36,872 bases of DNA from an uncultured Roseburia sp. (GTDB lineage: Bacteria > Bacillota > Clostridia > Lachnospirales > Lachnospiraceae): positions 1-36,872 of the forward strand of contig CAJTYI010000021.1 in assembly GCA_910584215.1 (NCBI GenBank). The letters run 5' to 3'. The position numbers and the translations under genes are program-made. A model generated the notes under the pieces. The model was given only the letters and a program-made list of their open reading frames with translations. It did no database searches and was not told the origin of the DNA. This document shows, piece by piece, positions 8,039 to 15,996 of this stretch. Every line of letters starts with the position of its first letter. The stretch's first letter is position 1.

Positions 8039-8857
8039 ATGTCAAAAAAGACAAAAAAAATTATCAGCATAGTACTGGTGCTTACCGTTATGTTTGGTCT
8101 TGGGCGCGCGGCTGCCTATATACAGACCAAATATCATGTGGTAAGCACCTTTTCTATTGCCGGGGAAACGGAAAACTGGGGACTTGGCTTCGGAGAGTCC
8201 GGTGCCCAGCCCAGAGGAAACGTATCAGCGGAGGAACTAAAGCAATATAATGCCTTTTATATGGGGGGGAACAGTGAGAAGGTTCTCTATTTAACGTTTG
8301 ACTGCGGGTATGAAAACGGCAACACCGAAAATATTCTGGCGGCCTTAAAGAAGCATCAGGCTCCGGCGACATTCTTTGTGGTCGGACATTATCTGGAGAG
8401 TGCGCCCGATCTGGTGAAGCGGATGGTGGAGGAAGGCCATACCGTCGGCAATCACACCTACCATCACCCGGATATGACGGCGATCTCTGATCTCGCTTCT
8501 TTTCAAAAAGAGGTGGATGATGTGGCAAATTTGTTTTTGGAGATCACCGGACAGGAGATGACAAAATATTATCGTCCGCCGCAGGGAAAATACAGTGTAG
8601 AAAATATGAAAATGGCCCAGGAGCTGGGATATGCCACGTTTTTCTGGAGCCTCGCTTATGTGGACTGGAACACGGACGCCCAGCCCAGCAAGACGGAGGC
8701 ATTTGACAAATTAATTCCCCGTGTGCATCCCGGGGCGATCGTGCTTTTGCACAATACCTCCAAGACCAACGGGGAAATATTAGATGAGCTCTTGACCCAG
8801 TGGGAGGGGATGGGTTATACATTTGCGCCCCTGTCCCAGCTGGTGGATTCGGTATAA
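8039..8857 (+). CDS. pdaA: Polysaccharide deacetylase, PdaA-like (spore cortex)
   Basis: PdaA removes the N-acetyl group from muramic acid so that muramic delta-lactam can form in spore cortex, a mark needed for germination. The 272-residue protein has an N-terminal signal anchor (about 8-28) and a carbohydrate esterase 4 domain: LTFDCGYENG (catalytic Asp; B. subtilis PdaA has a similar TFDNGYENG), metal-binding HTVGNHTYHHPDM, YYRPPQGKYS, FWSLAYVDWN and GAIVLLHNTSKTN. These PdaA-specific features set it apart from ordinary chitooligosaccharide deacetylases. ATG 8039 with GAGGA at 8026-8030 is chosen over an in-frame TTG at 8018. It follows the 922-residue gene by about 55 bases and is convergent with the activase gene. 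No clear terminator was found in the 47-base gap. Confidence 0.92.
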   Translation: MSKKTKKIISIVLVLTVMFGLGRAAAYIQTKYHVVSTFSIAGETENWGLGFGESGAQPRGNVSAEELKQYNAFYMGGNSEKVLYLTFDCGYENGNTENILAALKKHQAPATFFVVGHYLESAPDLVKRMVEEGHTVGNHTYHHPDMTAISDLASFQKEVDDVANLFLEITGQEMTKYYRPPQGKYSVENMKMAQELGYATFFWSLAYVDWNTDAQPSKTEAFDKLIPRVHPGAIVLLHNTSKTNGEILDELLTQWEGMGYTFAPLSQLVDSV

Positions 8858-8904
8858 GATCGTACTGCCGCATAGCGCCCGCCGCACAAAAGCAGCCACC
8901 TCTC

Positions 8905-11900
8905 TCATGAATGAGGAGTGTTGGGAGTGGATGCGGCGAGATTCTTGTTGGCAGTCGAGAGCATCAGCTTGATACGGTTTAGCTGATTGACCTCGCTGGC
9001 GCCCGGGTCATAATCGATTGCCACGATATTTGAGAGCGGATAGCGGTGCCGCAGCTCCTTGATGACGCCTTTGCCCACAACGTGATTGGGCAGGCAGGCA
9101 AACGGCTGGGCACATACGATGTTGTTGGTGCCGCTCTCTATCAGTTCGAGCATCTCGCCGGTCAAGAACCATCCTTCGCCGGTCTGGTTGCCCTCAGAGA
9201 CAATTTCTCTCGCCTGCTTCGCCAGCTCGTCGATGGAGGCGGGCGGTGTGAAGTGGGCGCTTTTTTGGAATTCGTCTCTGGCTGCTTTGCGCAGCCATTC
9301 AAAGAAGCGGATGCCAAGCCGCCCTATGCGCTTTGATTTCTTGCTCATGCCAAGATAGTCTGCCTTAAAGCCGGTGTTGTAAAAACAGTACAGCAGGAAA
9401 TCGGTCAGATCGGGCACAACGGCTTCGGCGCCCTCGGCCTCTAACAGATCGACCAGATAGTTGTTGGCCGCCGGGTGAAATTTGACCAAGATCTCCCCGA
9501 CGACGCCGACTCTCGGTTTTTGGACGTCTTTTCTCGGCAGGTTGTCAAAATCGCGGATGATGCTGCGACACAATTTCTTAAAGCGTCTGTGTGAGAGCGT
9601 TCCCTTTTGGCTGACAAAGGCGACGACCTCCTGTTTCCATTTCTCGTGCAGCGCGTTGGCAGCGCCCGGTTTTTCCTCATAAGGGCGGGTCGCATAGAGA
9701 CAGCGCATGAAAATATCGCCAAATTCCAGCGCGTACAGGCCATGCTGTAAGAGCGGCAGGGTCAGCTTAAATCCCGGATTAAATTCTAAACCGCTTAAGT
9801 TGATGGAAATAACCGGCACATCCGGGTACCCGGCCCTCTCCAGTGCGCGGCGCAAAAATCCTACATAATTGGAAGCGCGGCAGCCGCCGCCTGTCTGTGA
9901 CATGAGGATGGCGATCTTTGTCATATCGTATTTGCCGGACGATACGGCGGCCATGATCTGCCCTACGGTAATCAGTGAAGGGTAGCAGGCGTCGTTGTTG
10001 ACAAACTTAAGACCGACATCCACACACTCTCGCGCCGGGATATCGGGAACCACGAGGTGGTAGCCGGCAGTCTGGAAGGCCGGTTCGAGCAACTCAAAAT
10101 GAATCGGTGACATCTGCGGGCAGAGAATCGTGTATTCTTTGCGCATTTCCTCGGTAAACACGACGCGGTTGTAATTGGAAGGAACAATCGTGCGTTCGTC
10201 TTGCTTTTTCTCCCGCACGCGGATAGCGGATAACAGGGAGCGGATGCGGATTCTCGCCGCGCCCAGATTATTGACCTCGTCGATCTTCAGGCAGGTATAG
10301 ATCTTGCCTGATTTGGTCAAGATATCGTTGACGGCGTCGGTTGTGACTGCGTCGAGGCCGCAGCCAAAGGAGTTTAGCTGAATCAAATCCAGATCGTCCC
10401 TGGTCTTTATAAAGTTGGCGGCCGCATAGAGCCTAGAGTGGTACATCCACTGGTCCATCACGATCAGCGGGCGTTCCACTTTCCGCAAATGGGAGACGGA
10501 ATCTTCCGTGAGCACGGCGATGCCGTAGGAATTGATAAGTTCCGGTATGCCATGGTTGATCTCCGGGTCCAAATGGTAGGGGCGGCCCGCTAAGACGATG
10601 CCGCGTCTGCCGTTTTCCTCCAGATACTGCAGTACTTCTTCCCCTTTTTGGCGAATTTCCTCGCGCACCATGGCGAGTTCTTTATAACCCTCGCTGACCG
10701 CGTCGCGGATTTCGGTTTCCGGTATGTCAAATTCGGTTCCGGTGAACATCCTCACCAACGCGGACGACAGGGCGTCCTCGGTGGCAAATGACATGAACGG
10801 GTTGTAAAAACGCACATGGCCGGAGGTAATCTCGTCCACGTTATTTTTGATGTTTTCCGCGTAGGAGGTCACAATCGGGCAGTTGTAGTGATTGTTGGAA
10901 TCTGGGAATTCATTTCTCTCGTAGGGGATACACGGGTAGAAAATGAAATCCACGTTCTGATGAATCAGCCAGGCGATGTGGCCGTGCGCGAGCTTGGCAG
11001 GGTAACATTCGGATTCGCTCGGTATGGAATCAATGCCCAGCTCGTAGATCTTTCGTGTTGACTGGGGGGAGAGCACGACCTGAAAGCCCAGCTTGTGGAA
11101 GAAAACGGCCCAAAATGGGTAGTTTTCATACATATTTAATACGCGGGGAATCCCCACGGTTCCTCTCTTGGCCAAAGCAGCGGGCAGAGGCGGATAATTA
11201 AAAATGCGTTTATTTTTATAGTCAAAAAGATTGGGAATGTTTTCCTTGTTCTTTTCTTTGCCAAGGCCCCGCTCACAGCGGTTTCCGGTGATATATCTGC
11301 GTTTGTCGGAAAACTGGTTGATCGTCAGCAGACAGTGGTTGGTACAGCCTTGGCAGCGGGTCAGCTTCGTGTCAAAAGTTAAGGAAGTGATCGCCGTGAT
11401 CGGAAGCATCGTCGTCCGACCGCTTTTTTCATGGCGTTCCCGTGCGATCAGGGCTGCGCCAAAGGCTCCCATGATTCCGGCGATGTCGGGGCGCACACAC
11501 TCTAGGCCGGATATTTTTTCAAAGCTGCGCAAAACGGCGTCATTGTAGAACGTTCCGCCCTGTACGACAATATGTTTTCCAAGATCGCCGGGATTGGAGA
11601 GCTTTATCACCTTAAAGAGAGCGTTTTTGATGACCGAGTAGGCGAGGCCGGACGAGATATCGGCGACGGTGGCGCCCTCTTTTTGTGCCTGCTTTACCTT
11701 GGAGTTCATAAATACGGTACAGCGCGTGCCAAGATCAATCGGGTTTTGGGCGAACAGGGCTTCTTTGGCAAAGTCCTGTACGGAATAATTGAGGGATTTG
11801 GCAAATGTTTCGATAAAGGAACCGCAGCCGGAGGAACACGCCTCGTTTAACTGCACGCTGTCTACCGTCTGGTTCTTGATCTTGATGCATTTCATATCCT

Positions 11901-13176
11901 GGCCGCCGATATCTAAGATACAGTCGACATCGGGGTTAAAGAAAGCGGCTGCATAATAGTGGGCGACCGTCTCCACTTCGCCCTCATCCAACTGGAAAGC
12001 GGCTTTTAACAGCGCTTCGCCGTAACCGGTGGAGCAGGAGTGGACGATATGCGCGTCTTTTGGCAGCAGGGAGTAGATCTCCTTTAAAGAGCGCACGGCA
12101 GTCGAGAGCGGACTTCCGTTGTTGTTGCTGTAAAAAGAGTAGAGCAAAGAGCCGTCCTCGCCCACGAGGGCGATCTTGGTGGTGGTGGAGCCGGCGTCGA
12201 TGCCCAGAAAGCAGTCTCCACTGTAGGCGGCGAGGTCGGCCGTTTTTACATTATGTCCGTTGTGGCGTGCCAGGAACGCATCATAGTCACTCTGGCTTTC
12301 AAACAAAGGCTCCATGCGCGCCACTTCAAATTCCATATGGATTTCGGAGGACAGCCGTTCGCGCAGGTCGGCGAGCGTAGTCGTGCTGTCCGCTTTATAA
12401 TTTAAGGCGGAACCGATCGCTGCAAAAAGATGGGAATGATCCGGGGTGATCGCATGTTCGTCATCCAAATGCAGGGTGCGGATAAAGGCGGCTTTCAGCT
12501 CGGATAAAAAGTGGAGCGGACCGCCAAGAAAAGCGACATGACCGCGGATTGGCTTGCCGCAGGCGAGGCCGCTGATGGTCTGGTTTACGACGGCCTGAAA
12601 GATGGAGGCCGAGAGATCTTCTCTGGTGGCCCCCTCATTGATCAGGGGCTGGATGTCGGTTTTGGCAAAAACGCCGCAGCGCGCTGCGATCGGATAAATC
12701 GCCTTATAATTTTTGGCATATTCGTTAATGCCAGTGGCGTCGGTCTGGATTAGGGAGGCCATCTGGTCGATAAAAGAACCTGTTCCGCCGGCGCAGATAC
12801 CATTCATGCGCTGTTCGACATTGCCGCCCTCAAAATAGATGATTTTGGCATCCTCGCCGCCGAGCTCGATGGCTACGTCGGTCTGCGGGGCATAGTGCTG
12901 CAAAGCAGTGGACACAGAAATTACCTCCTGCACGAAAGGAACCTCCAAATGCTTGGCGAGTGTCAGGCCGCCGGAACCGGTAATCATGGGGGCAATGGGC
13001 AGGTTTCCCAGTTTGTCCAGCGCTTTTTCGATGAGGGAAGATAACGTCTCGCGGATGTTGGCAAAATGCCGCTGATAATCAGAGAACAACAATTCGTCTT
13101 TTTCGTCTAAGACGGCAACCTTGACAGTGGTGGAACCGATATCAATTCCCAGCTTGTGAAGTATATTGTGATTCAT
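8905..13176 (-). CDS. Fused acyl-CoA dehydratase activase (two BadF/BcrA ATPase domains plus dehydratase-like region)
   Basis: This 1423-residue protein belongs to the giant clostridial relatives of the 2-hydroxyacyl-CoA dehydratase activators. It has two ATPase domains of the ASKHA fold: about 9-265 (GIDIGSTTVKVAVLDE, ELGGEDAK, GICAGGTGSF) and about 324-585 (GIDAGSTTTKIALVGE, DIGGQDMKC, EACSSGCGSF). A Cys-rich DUF2229/CoA-activase-like region (about 600-850) and a dehydratase HgdB/D-like region (about 900-1320) follow. Both ATPase domains keep the two cysteines that in HgdC homodimers bridge one [4Fe-4S] cluster: C128 and C167 in the first, C447 and C486 in the second. ATG 13176 sits behind GGAGGT; the frame also runs four codons upstream. 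The substrate is unknown. Confidence 0.9.
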   Translation of the reverse strand: MNHNILHKLGIDIGSTTVKVAVLDEKDELLFSDYQRHFANIRETLSSLIEKALDKLGNLPIAPMITGSGGLTLAKHLEVPFVQEVISVSTALQHYAPQTDVAIELGGEDAKIIYFEGGNVEQRMNGICAGGTGSFIDQMASLIQTDATGINEYAKNYKAIYPIAARCGVFAKTDIQPLINEGATREDLSASIFQAVVNQTISGLACGKPIRGHVAFLGGPLHFLSELKAAFIRTLHLDDEHAITPDHSHLFAAIGSALNYKADSTTTLADLRERLSSEIHMEFEVARMEPLFESQSDYDAFLARHNGHNVKTADLAAYSGDCFLGIDAGSTTTKIALVGEDGSLLYSFYSNNNGSPLSTAVRSLKEIYSLLPKDAHIVHSCSTGYGEALLKAAFQLDEGEVETVAHYYAAAFFNPDVDCILDIGGQDMKCIKIKNQTVDSVQLNEACSSGCGSFIETFAKSLNYSVQDFAKEALFAQNPIDLGTRCTVFMNSKVKQAQKEGATVADISSGLAYSVIKNALFKVIKLSNPGDLGKHIVVQGGTFYNDAVLRSFEKISGLECVRPDIAGIMGAFGAALIARERHEKSGRTTMLPITAITSLTFDTKLTRCQGCTNHCLLTINQFSDKRRYITGNRCERGLGKEKNKENIPNLFDYKNKRIFNYPPLPAALAKRGTVGIPRVLNMYENYPFWAVFFHKLGFQVVLSPQSTRKIYELGIDSIPSESECYPAKLAHGHIAWLIHQNVDFIFYPCIPYERNEFPDSNNHYNCPIVTSYAENIKNNVDEITSGHVRFYNPFMSFATEDALSSALVRMFTGTEFDIPETEIRDAVSEGYKELAMVREEIRQKGEEVLQYLEENGRRGIVLAGRPYHLDPEINHGIPELINSYGIAVLTEDSVSHLRKVERPLIVMDQWMYHSRLYAAANFIKTRDDLDLIQLNSFGCGLDAVTTDAVNDILTKSGKIYTCLKIDEVNNLGAARIRIRSLLSAIRVREKKQDERTIVPSNYNRVVFTEEMRKEYTILCPQMSPIHFELLEPAFQTAGYHLVVPDIPARECVDVGLKFVNNDACYPSLITVGQIMAAVSSGKYDMTKIAILMSQTGGGCRASNYVGFLRRALERAGYPDVPVISINLSGLEFNPGFKLTLPLLQHGLYALEFGDIFMRCLYATRPYEEKPGAANALHEKWKQEVVAFVSQKGTLSHRRFKKLCRSIIRDFDNLPRKDVQKPRVGVVGEILVKFHPAANNYLVDLLEAEGAEAVVPDLTDFLLYCFYNTGFKADYLGMSKKSKRIGRLGIRFFEWLRKAARDEFQKSAHFTPPASIDELAKQAREIVSEGNQTGEGWFLTGEMLELIESGTNNIVCAQPFACLPNHVVGKGVIKELRHRYPLSNIVAIDYDPGASEVNQLNRIKLMLSTANKNLAASTPNTPHS

Positions 13177-13359
13177 AGGAACCTCCATTCTAACCTGAAG
13201 GAGACAAAAGTCCGTCAGGAAGAGATTTTTAATCAGTTTCTACCTATTAAAAGTAAACTTATTAAGGTAAACAAAGTACATTATACGACAGGAAATTACA
13301 AAAGACAATGTACAAATTATAGGAAATAATAAAGTTTTTATGAAGAATATAGGCGGTGA
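13177..13359. other. Divergent intergenic region
   Basis: This AT-rich region between the minus-strand activase gene and the promoter at 13360 must hold the activase promoter, but I cannot place one with confidence. No gene is visible. Confidence 0.4.
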
Positions 13360-13388
13360 TTGACAAAAGGGATACCTGCCGATATACT
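13360..13388 (+). promoter_or_regulatory. sigma-A promoter of the rhomboid-like gene
   Basis: TTGACA at 13360-13365 and TATACT at 13383-13388 are separated by exactly 17 bases. The leader contains a weak hairpin (GGAAATT 13398-13404 with AATTTCC 13411-13417) followed by five T, which could act as a weak attenuator. Confidence 0.8.
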
Positions 13389-13461
13389 TGTCATATAGGA
13401 AATTTGCAAGAATTTCCTTTTTATTAGACATATACTATTTTATTGACGGGGAAGGAAAAAT

Positions 13462-14322
13462 ATGAATTGGTTAAATAAACTGGAACGTAAAATTGGGCGA
13501 TATGCGATCCCCAATCTGATGATTTACCTGATTGCGGCGTATTGCATAGGGTTTGTGCTTTTGAGTACGGCGCCTGGTGTATTAGATTACCTGGTGTTAA
13601 GCCCTTGGCATGTCCTGCACGGACAAGTCTGGCGCCTGGTGACCTGGATTTTTATGCCGACAGATTCCAATCTCCTGTTTTTGCTGATAATGGCTATGTT
13701 TTATTATCAGCTGGGTACTGCGCTCGAGCGCACATGGGGGACATTCCGCTTTAATGTCTACATTTTCGGCGGTATTTTGTTTACGGTGATCGGAGCTTTT
13801 ATCCTTTATATCATCTATTGTATCGTATACGGTCCGGCGATGACAGAGCTGGTCTCGTACAAAATCGCTTACGGTATCAGTACGAGTTACATCAATATGT
13901 CTATATTTCTGGCATTTGCGGTGATGTACCCTGATATGCAGGTGATGCTCTATTTTATCATTCCGATTCGCATGAAGTGGATGGCGCTGGTATATGGAAT
14001 ACTGACGCTCTACGGGTTTATCATGACCAATTGGGCGGGAAGAATCTCGATCTTTATGGCGCTTTTGAATTTTTTCATTTTCTTCCTCTCAACCAGGAAT
14101 TTAACCCGCTACACGCCGCATGAGATACGCCGGAGACAGAAGTTTCGGGCGCAGATGCGCACACCGTCAGGCAGCCATGTCACAAAGCACAAATGCGCGG
14201 TCTGTGGCAGAACGGAACTTGACGATCCCAACCTGGAGTTTCGCTTCTGCTCTAAATGTGAGGGGAACTATGAGTATTGTAATGATCATTTATTTACCCA
14301 TCAGCATATCAAAAGGAGTTAG
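13462..14322 (+). CDS. Rhomboid-like membrane protein with C-terminal zinc finger, probably inactive as a protease
   Basis: The 286-residue protein has about six hydrophobic segments between residues 18 and 215. The rhomboid-type WR motif is present in HGQVWRLVTWIFMP (W57-R58). A YGISTSY segment sits where active rhomboids have GxSG, followed by MYPDMQVMLYFIIPIRMKW, the usual post-GxSG pattern. The TM6 catalytic His is absent: the aligned stretch reads TNWAGRISIF. The cytoplasmic tail has a cross-brace-like zinc motif (C245, C248, C263, C266, C273, H276, H280, H282). I infer a pseudoprotease or adaptor in the rhomboid/Derlin superfamily. It has its own promoter and terminator and so is monocistronic. 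Confidence 0.75.
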   Translation: MNWLNKLERKIGRYAIPNLMIYLIAAYCIGFVLLSTAPGVLDYLVLSPWHVLHGQVWRLVTWIFMPTDSNLLFLLIMAMFYYQLGTALERTWGTFRFNVYIFGGILFTVIGAFILYIIYCIVYGPAMTELVSYKIAYGISTSYINMSIFLAFAVMYPDMQVMLYFIIPIRMKWMALVYGILTLYGFIMTNWAGRISIFMALLNFFIFFLSTRNLTRYTPHEIRRRQKFRAQMRTPSGSHVTKHKCAVCGRTELDDPNLEFRFCSKCEGNYEYCNDHLFTHQHIKRS

Positions 14323-14367
14323 CATGATGTGTAGGCTAATTTAATTTAAATTCAATTTTTTATATAG

Positions 14368-14406
14368 AAACAGCTCTTTTCACTTGGCGGAAGGAGCTGT
14401 TTTTTT
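14368..14406 (+). terminator. Intrinsic terminator of the rhomboid-like gene
   Basis: AAACAGCTC (14368-14376) pairs with GAGCTGTTT (14394-14402), and the stem extends inward by T-G and T-A pairs. The T run reaches 14406. Confidence 0.9.
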
Positions 14407-14441
14407 GCGTATAAAATTTTATGAACAAGAGAGACTATATG

Positions 14442-14484
14442 TAGTGTTTGGAAATCAGAGGTTTTTTTAGATTGCCAAATACTA
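14442..14484. repeat. Inverted repeat upstream of the DUF1540 gene
   Basis: TAGTGTTTGGAAATC (14442-14456) and GATTGCCAAATACTA (14470-14484) pair at 14 of 15 positions counting one G-T, with a 13-base T-rich loop. It is not a terminator (no trailing T tract). It lies about 35 bases before the start codon, where an operator would be expected. TACAAT at 14485-14490 may be the -10, but no matching -35 is evident. Confidence 0.5.
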
Positions 14485-14520
14485 TACAATATAAGAGAGG
14501 GCAAAAGGGGGACGTTTAAA

Positions 14521-14847
14521 ATGACAGTGTTAGATTGTTCGGCTACAAATTGTTTTTACAACAAAGAGAAACGCTGCAGCAAGGGTGGTATTCAGGTAGA
14601 GGGAAGAATGGCGGAGAAAACATCCGAGACCTGCTGCGGCAGTTTCAAAGAGCGCGGAGAATCGATGAGCAATTCCATGCTCTCTGCGTCCAGTGAGATC
14701 GATGTGTCTTGCGATGCATGCAACTGCAAGTTTAACCGTGACAGCAAGTGCAGTGCAAATCACATCGGAATTGCCGGTGCGAATGCGTGCAAATGCGCCG
14801 AGACGGAGTGCAGCAGTTTTGACTGTAAATGCGGATGCAGATCTTAA
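14521..14847 (+). CDS. DUF1540 cysteine-rich protein (two domains)
   Basis: The 108-residue protein contains two copies of the DUF1540 pattern. Each starts with C-x4-C (CSATNC near residue 6; CDACNC near 64), followed by C-S-K/A and a downstream C pair in a CCGSF or CSSF context. The many paired cysteines suggest metal binding or a disulfide-rich, spore-associated small protein; DUF1540 proteins are common in spore-formers but their function is unknown. The ribosome binding site is GGGGGACG at 14507-14514. The gene precedes a Spo0E-like gene, which fits a sporulation context, but this is inference. Confidence 0.85.
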   Translation: MTVLDCSATNCFYNKEKRCSKGGIQVEGRMAEKTSETCCGSFKERGESMSNSMLSASSEIDVSCDACNCKFNRDSKCSANHIGIAGANACKCAETECSSFDCKCGCRS

Positions 14848-14878
14848 CGTGAGAGAAATTTAACAGGTCAGCCAAAAA

Positions 14879-14917
14879 CCAGCCGGGATAGTGCTTTTAA
14901 AAGATTATGTCGGCTGG
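14879..14917. other. GC-rich hairpin between the DUF1540 and Spo0E-like genes
   Basis: CCAGCCG (14879-14885) pairs with CGGCTGG (14911-14917) around a 25-base loop. No T tract follows on the plus strand, but the minus strand reads CGGCTGGTTTTTGG, so any terminator activity would favour the minus direction. Its role is unclear. Confidence 0.35.
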
Positions 14918-14967
14918 GGCTGTCTTATGTCAGTTTCAGCCAGGCAGGGCAGAAGAGGAGGATTCTA

Positions 14968-15129
14968 ATGAGAAAAAAAGATAAGCTACTGATGGAGATA
15001 AACCAGATGAGATCTGAGTTGGAGAAGAGCTATGTGCAAAATCATATGGTTGAGGAGTGCTATGAGAAGAGTTTGCAGCTCGATCAACTGCTCGAGGAAT
15101 ATCTGGAATTGGAAAACGAGGATTCGTAA
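14968..15129 (+). CDS. Spo0E-family aspartyl-phosphate phosphatase-like protein
   Basis: This 53-residue frame begins MRKKDKLLMEINQMRSELEK and ends LELENEDS. It carries the Spo0E signature S-x-x-L-D-x-L-(I/L)-x-x-Y (S35, L38, D39, L41, L42, Y45), in the second of two predicted helices. Spo0E-type proteins dephosphorylate Spo0A~P and so delay sporulation. The ribosome binding site AGAGGAGGA (14953-14961) is strong with good spacing. It is in a window that also has a Spo0A-type spoIIG promoter. Assignment rests on one short motif, size and context. Confidence 0.75.
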   Translation: MRKKDKLLMEINQMRSELEKSYVQNHMVEECYEKSLQLDQLLEEYLELENEDS

Positions 15130-15217
15130 CGGAAATACCGGAAAAATCGCGCGAGGAAAAAACTTTTTTGAGGGAGGGGCATAAAAACATTTCCTTTGCA
15201 CTATTGCAATTTGATTC

Positions 15218-15298
15218 AAAGTGGGGTAAGATGGTTCTACAAAGTGGAGGAAAGTGGTGCCAAAGTGGAATAAAATGGTGCAAAGTGGTGGATAAGTT
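15218..15298. promoter_or_regulatory. MraZ-box array upstream of mraZ
   Basis: AAAGTGG occurs at 15218, 15241, 15251, 15262 and 15282, with the variants AAGATGG at 15228 and AAAATGG at 15272. Most steps are 10 or 11 bases, so the boxes fall on one face of the helix. MraZ binds short direct repeats of this kind in front of its own operon (AAAGTG-type boxes in Mollicutes, TGGG-type in E. coli). This is the probable autoregulatory operator of the division cluster. Confidence 0.8.
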
Positions 15299-15324
15299 GA
15301 TAACATTGTTGATAACTACATAAC
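15297..15324 (+). promoter_or_regulatory. Putative mraZ promoter
   Basis: TTGATA at 15297-15302 and CATAAC at 15319-15324 are separated by 16 bases, directly after the MraZ boxes. The -10 matches only four of six positions and is partly formed by the target duplication of the adjacent MITE, so this is tentative. Confidence 0.35.
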
Positions 15325-15479
15325 TGTAACTATTCAGCTTTTGGCTTCATAGTTACGGAATCCGGCTCATTTAAAGTTTGTCTTCGACAAAGAGCCGGAT
15401 TCCCGCTTGGCTAGATATACGCGTTCTTACGGACTTTGCAGCGAGTGCAAAGTCCTGAGCTGAACTGTTACACATAACT
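15318..15479. mobile_element. MITE (IS66-like ends) inserted in the mraZ leader
   Basis: A 146-bp element (15326-15471) has imperfect 13-bp terminal inverted repeats: GTAACTATTCAGC at 15326-15338 and GCTGAACTGTTAC at 15459-15471 (11 of 13 pair). It is flanked by an exact 8-bp direct repeat ACATAACT at 15318-15325 and 15472-15479. Ends beginning GTAA and 8-bp target duplications are hallmarks of the IS66 family. Inside are hairpins GGAATCCGGCTC/GAGCCGGATTCC (15357-15368/15392-15403) enclosing TTTGTC/GACAAA, and GGACTTTGCA/TGCAAAGTCC (15431-15440/15446-15455). No coding sequence is present. It separates the MraZ boxes from mraZ. Confidence 0.82.
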
Positions 15480-15511
15480 TCCGCCATTCGGTAAGGCAGG
15501 TGGTTCGTATT

Positions 15512-15946
15512 ATGTTTATGGGAGAATACAATCACACAGTGGATGCAAAAGGCAGGCTGATAGTTCCATCCAAATTCCGCGAGCAGCTCGGTGAGGAATT
15601 TGTGGTTACCAAGGGACTGGACGGGTGCTTGTTTGTGTACACCAATTCCGAGTGGCACAATATTGAGGAAAAGTTTCAAAATATCCCCATGACCTCCAAG
15701 GACGCAAGAAAATTTTCCCGTTTCTTCTTTGCCGGGGCGGCAGCCTTAGAGATCGACAAGCAGGGAAGAATCCTTCTGCCGCCGGTTTTGCGCGAATATG
15801 CCGGACTGCAAAAGGATGTCGTTTTAGTGGGCGTGCTAAACAGAGTGGAGATATGGGATGCCGCAAGGTGGCAGGAAAATACCTATGACGAAGATGAAAT
15901 GGACGATATAGCCGAGCACATGGCAGATCTGGGCTTTAGCATTTAG
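15512..15946 (+). CDS. mraZ: Transcriptional regulator MraZ
   Basis: MraZ is the AbrB-fold DNA-binding regulator that heads the division and cell wall cluster. The protein (144 residues from this start) has two tandem SpoVT/AbrB-like halves: MGEYNHTVDAKGRLIVPSKF near the N-terminus and ALEIDKQGRILLPPVLREYA near residue 80. The frame is open from a GTG at 15500, but ATG 15512 behind AGGTGG (15498-15503) gives the usual N-terminus. AAAGTGG boxes lie about 220 bases upstream, beyond an inserted MITE, so the leader is longer than usual. It is first of the operon running to ftsQ. Confidence 0.97.
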   Translation: MFMGEYNHTVDAKGRLIVPSKFREQLGEEFVVTKGLDGCLFVYTNSEWHNIEEKFQNIPMTSKDARKFSRFFFAGAAALEIDKQGRILLPPVLREYAGLQKDVVLVGVLNRVEIWDAARWQENTYDEDEMDDIAEHMADLGFSI

Positions 15947-15996
15947 TGTACTGGCATGTATGACCGGCAGAAAAGAGAAAGAAGGTGTGGCGGGCG

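Noticed and set aside
14441..14490. Terminator upstream of the DUF1540 gene
   Set aside because: The inverted repeat has no T tract after its 3' arm; the T run is in the loop. A terminator already exists at 14368-14406.
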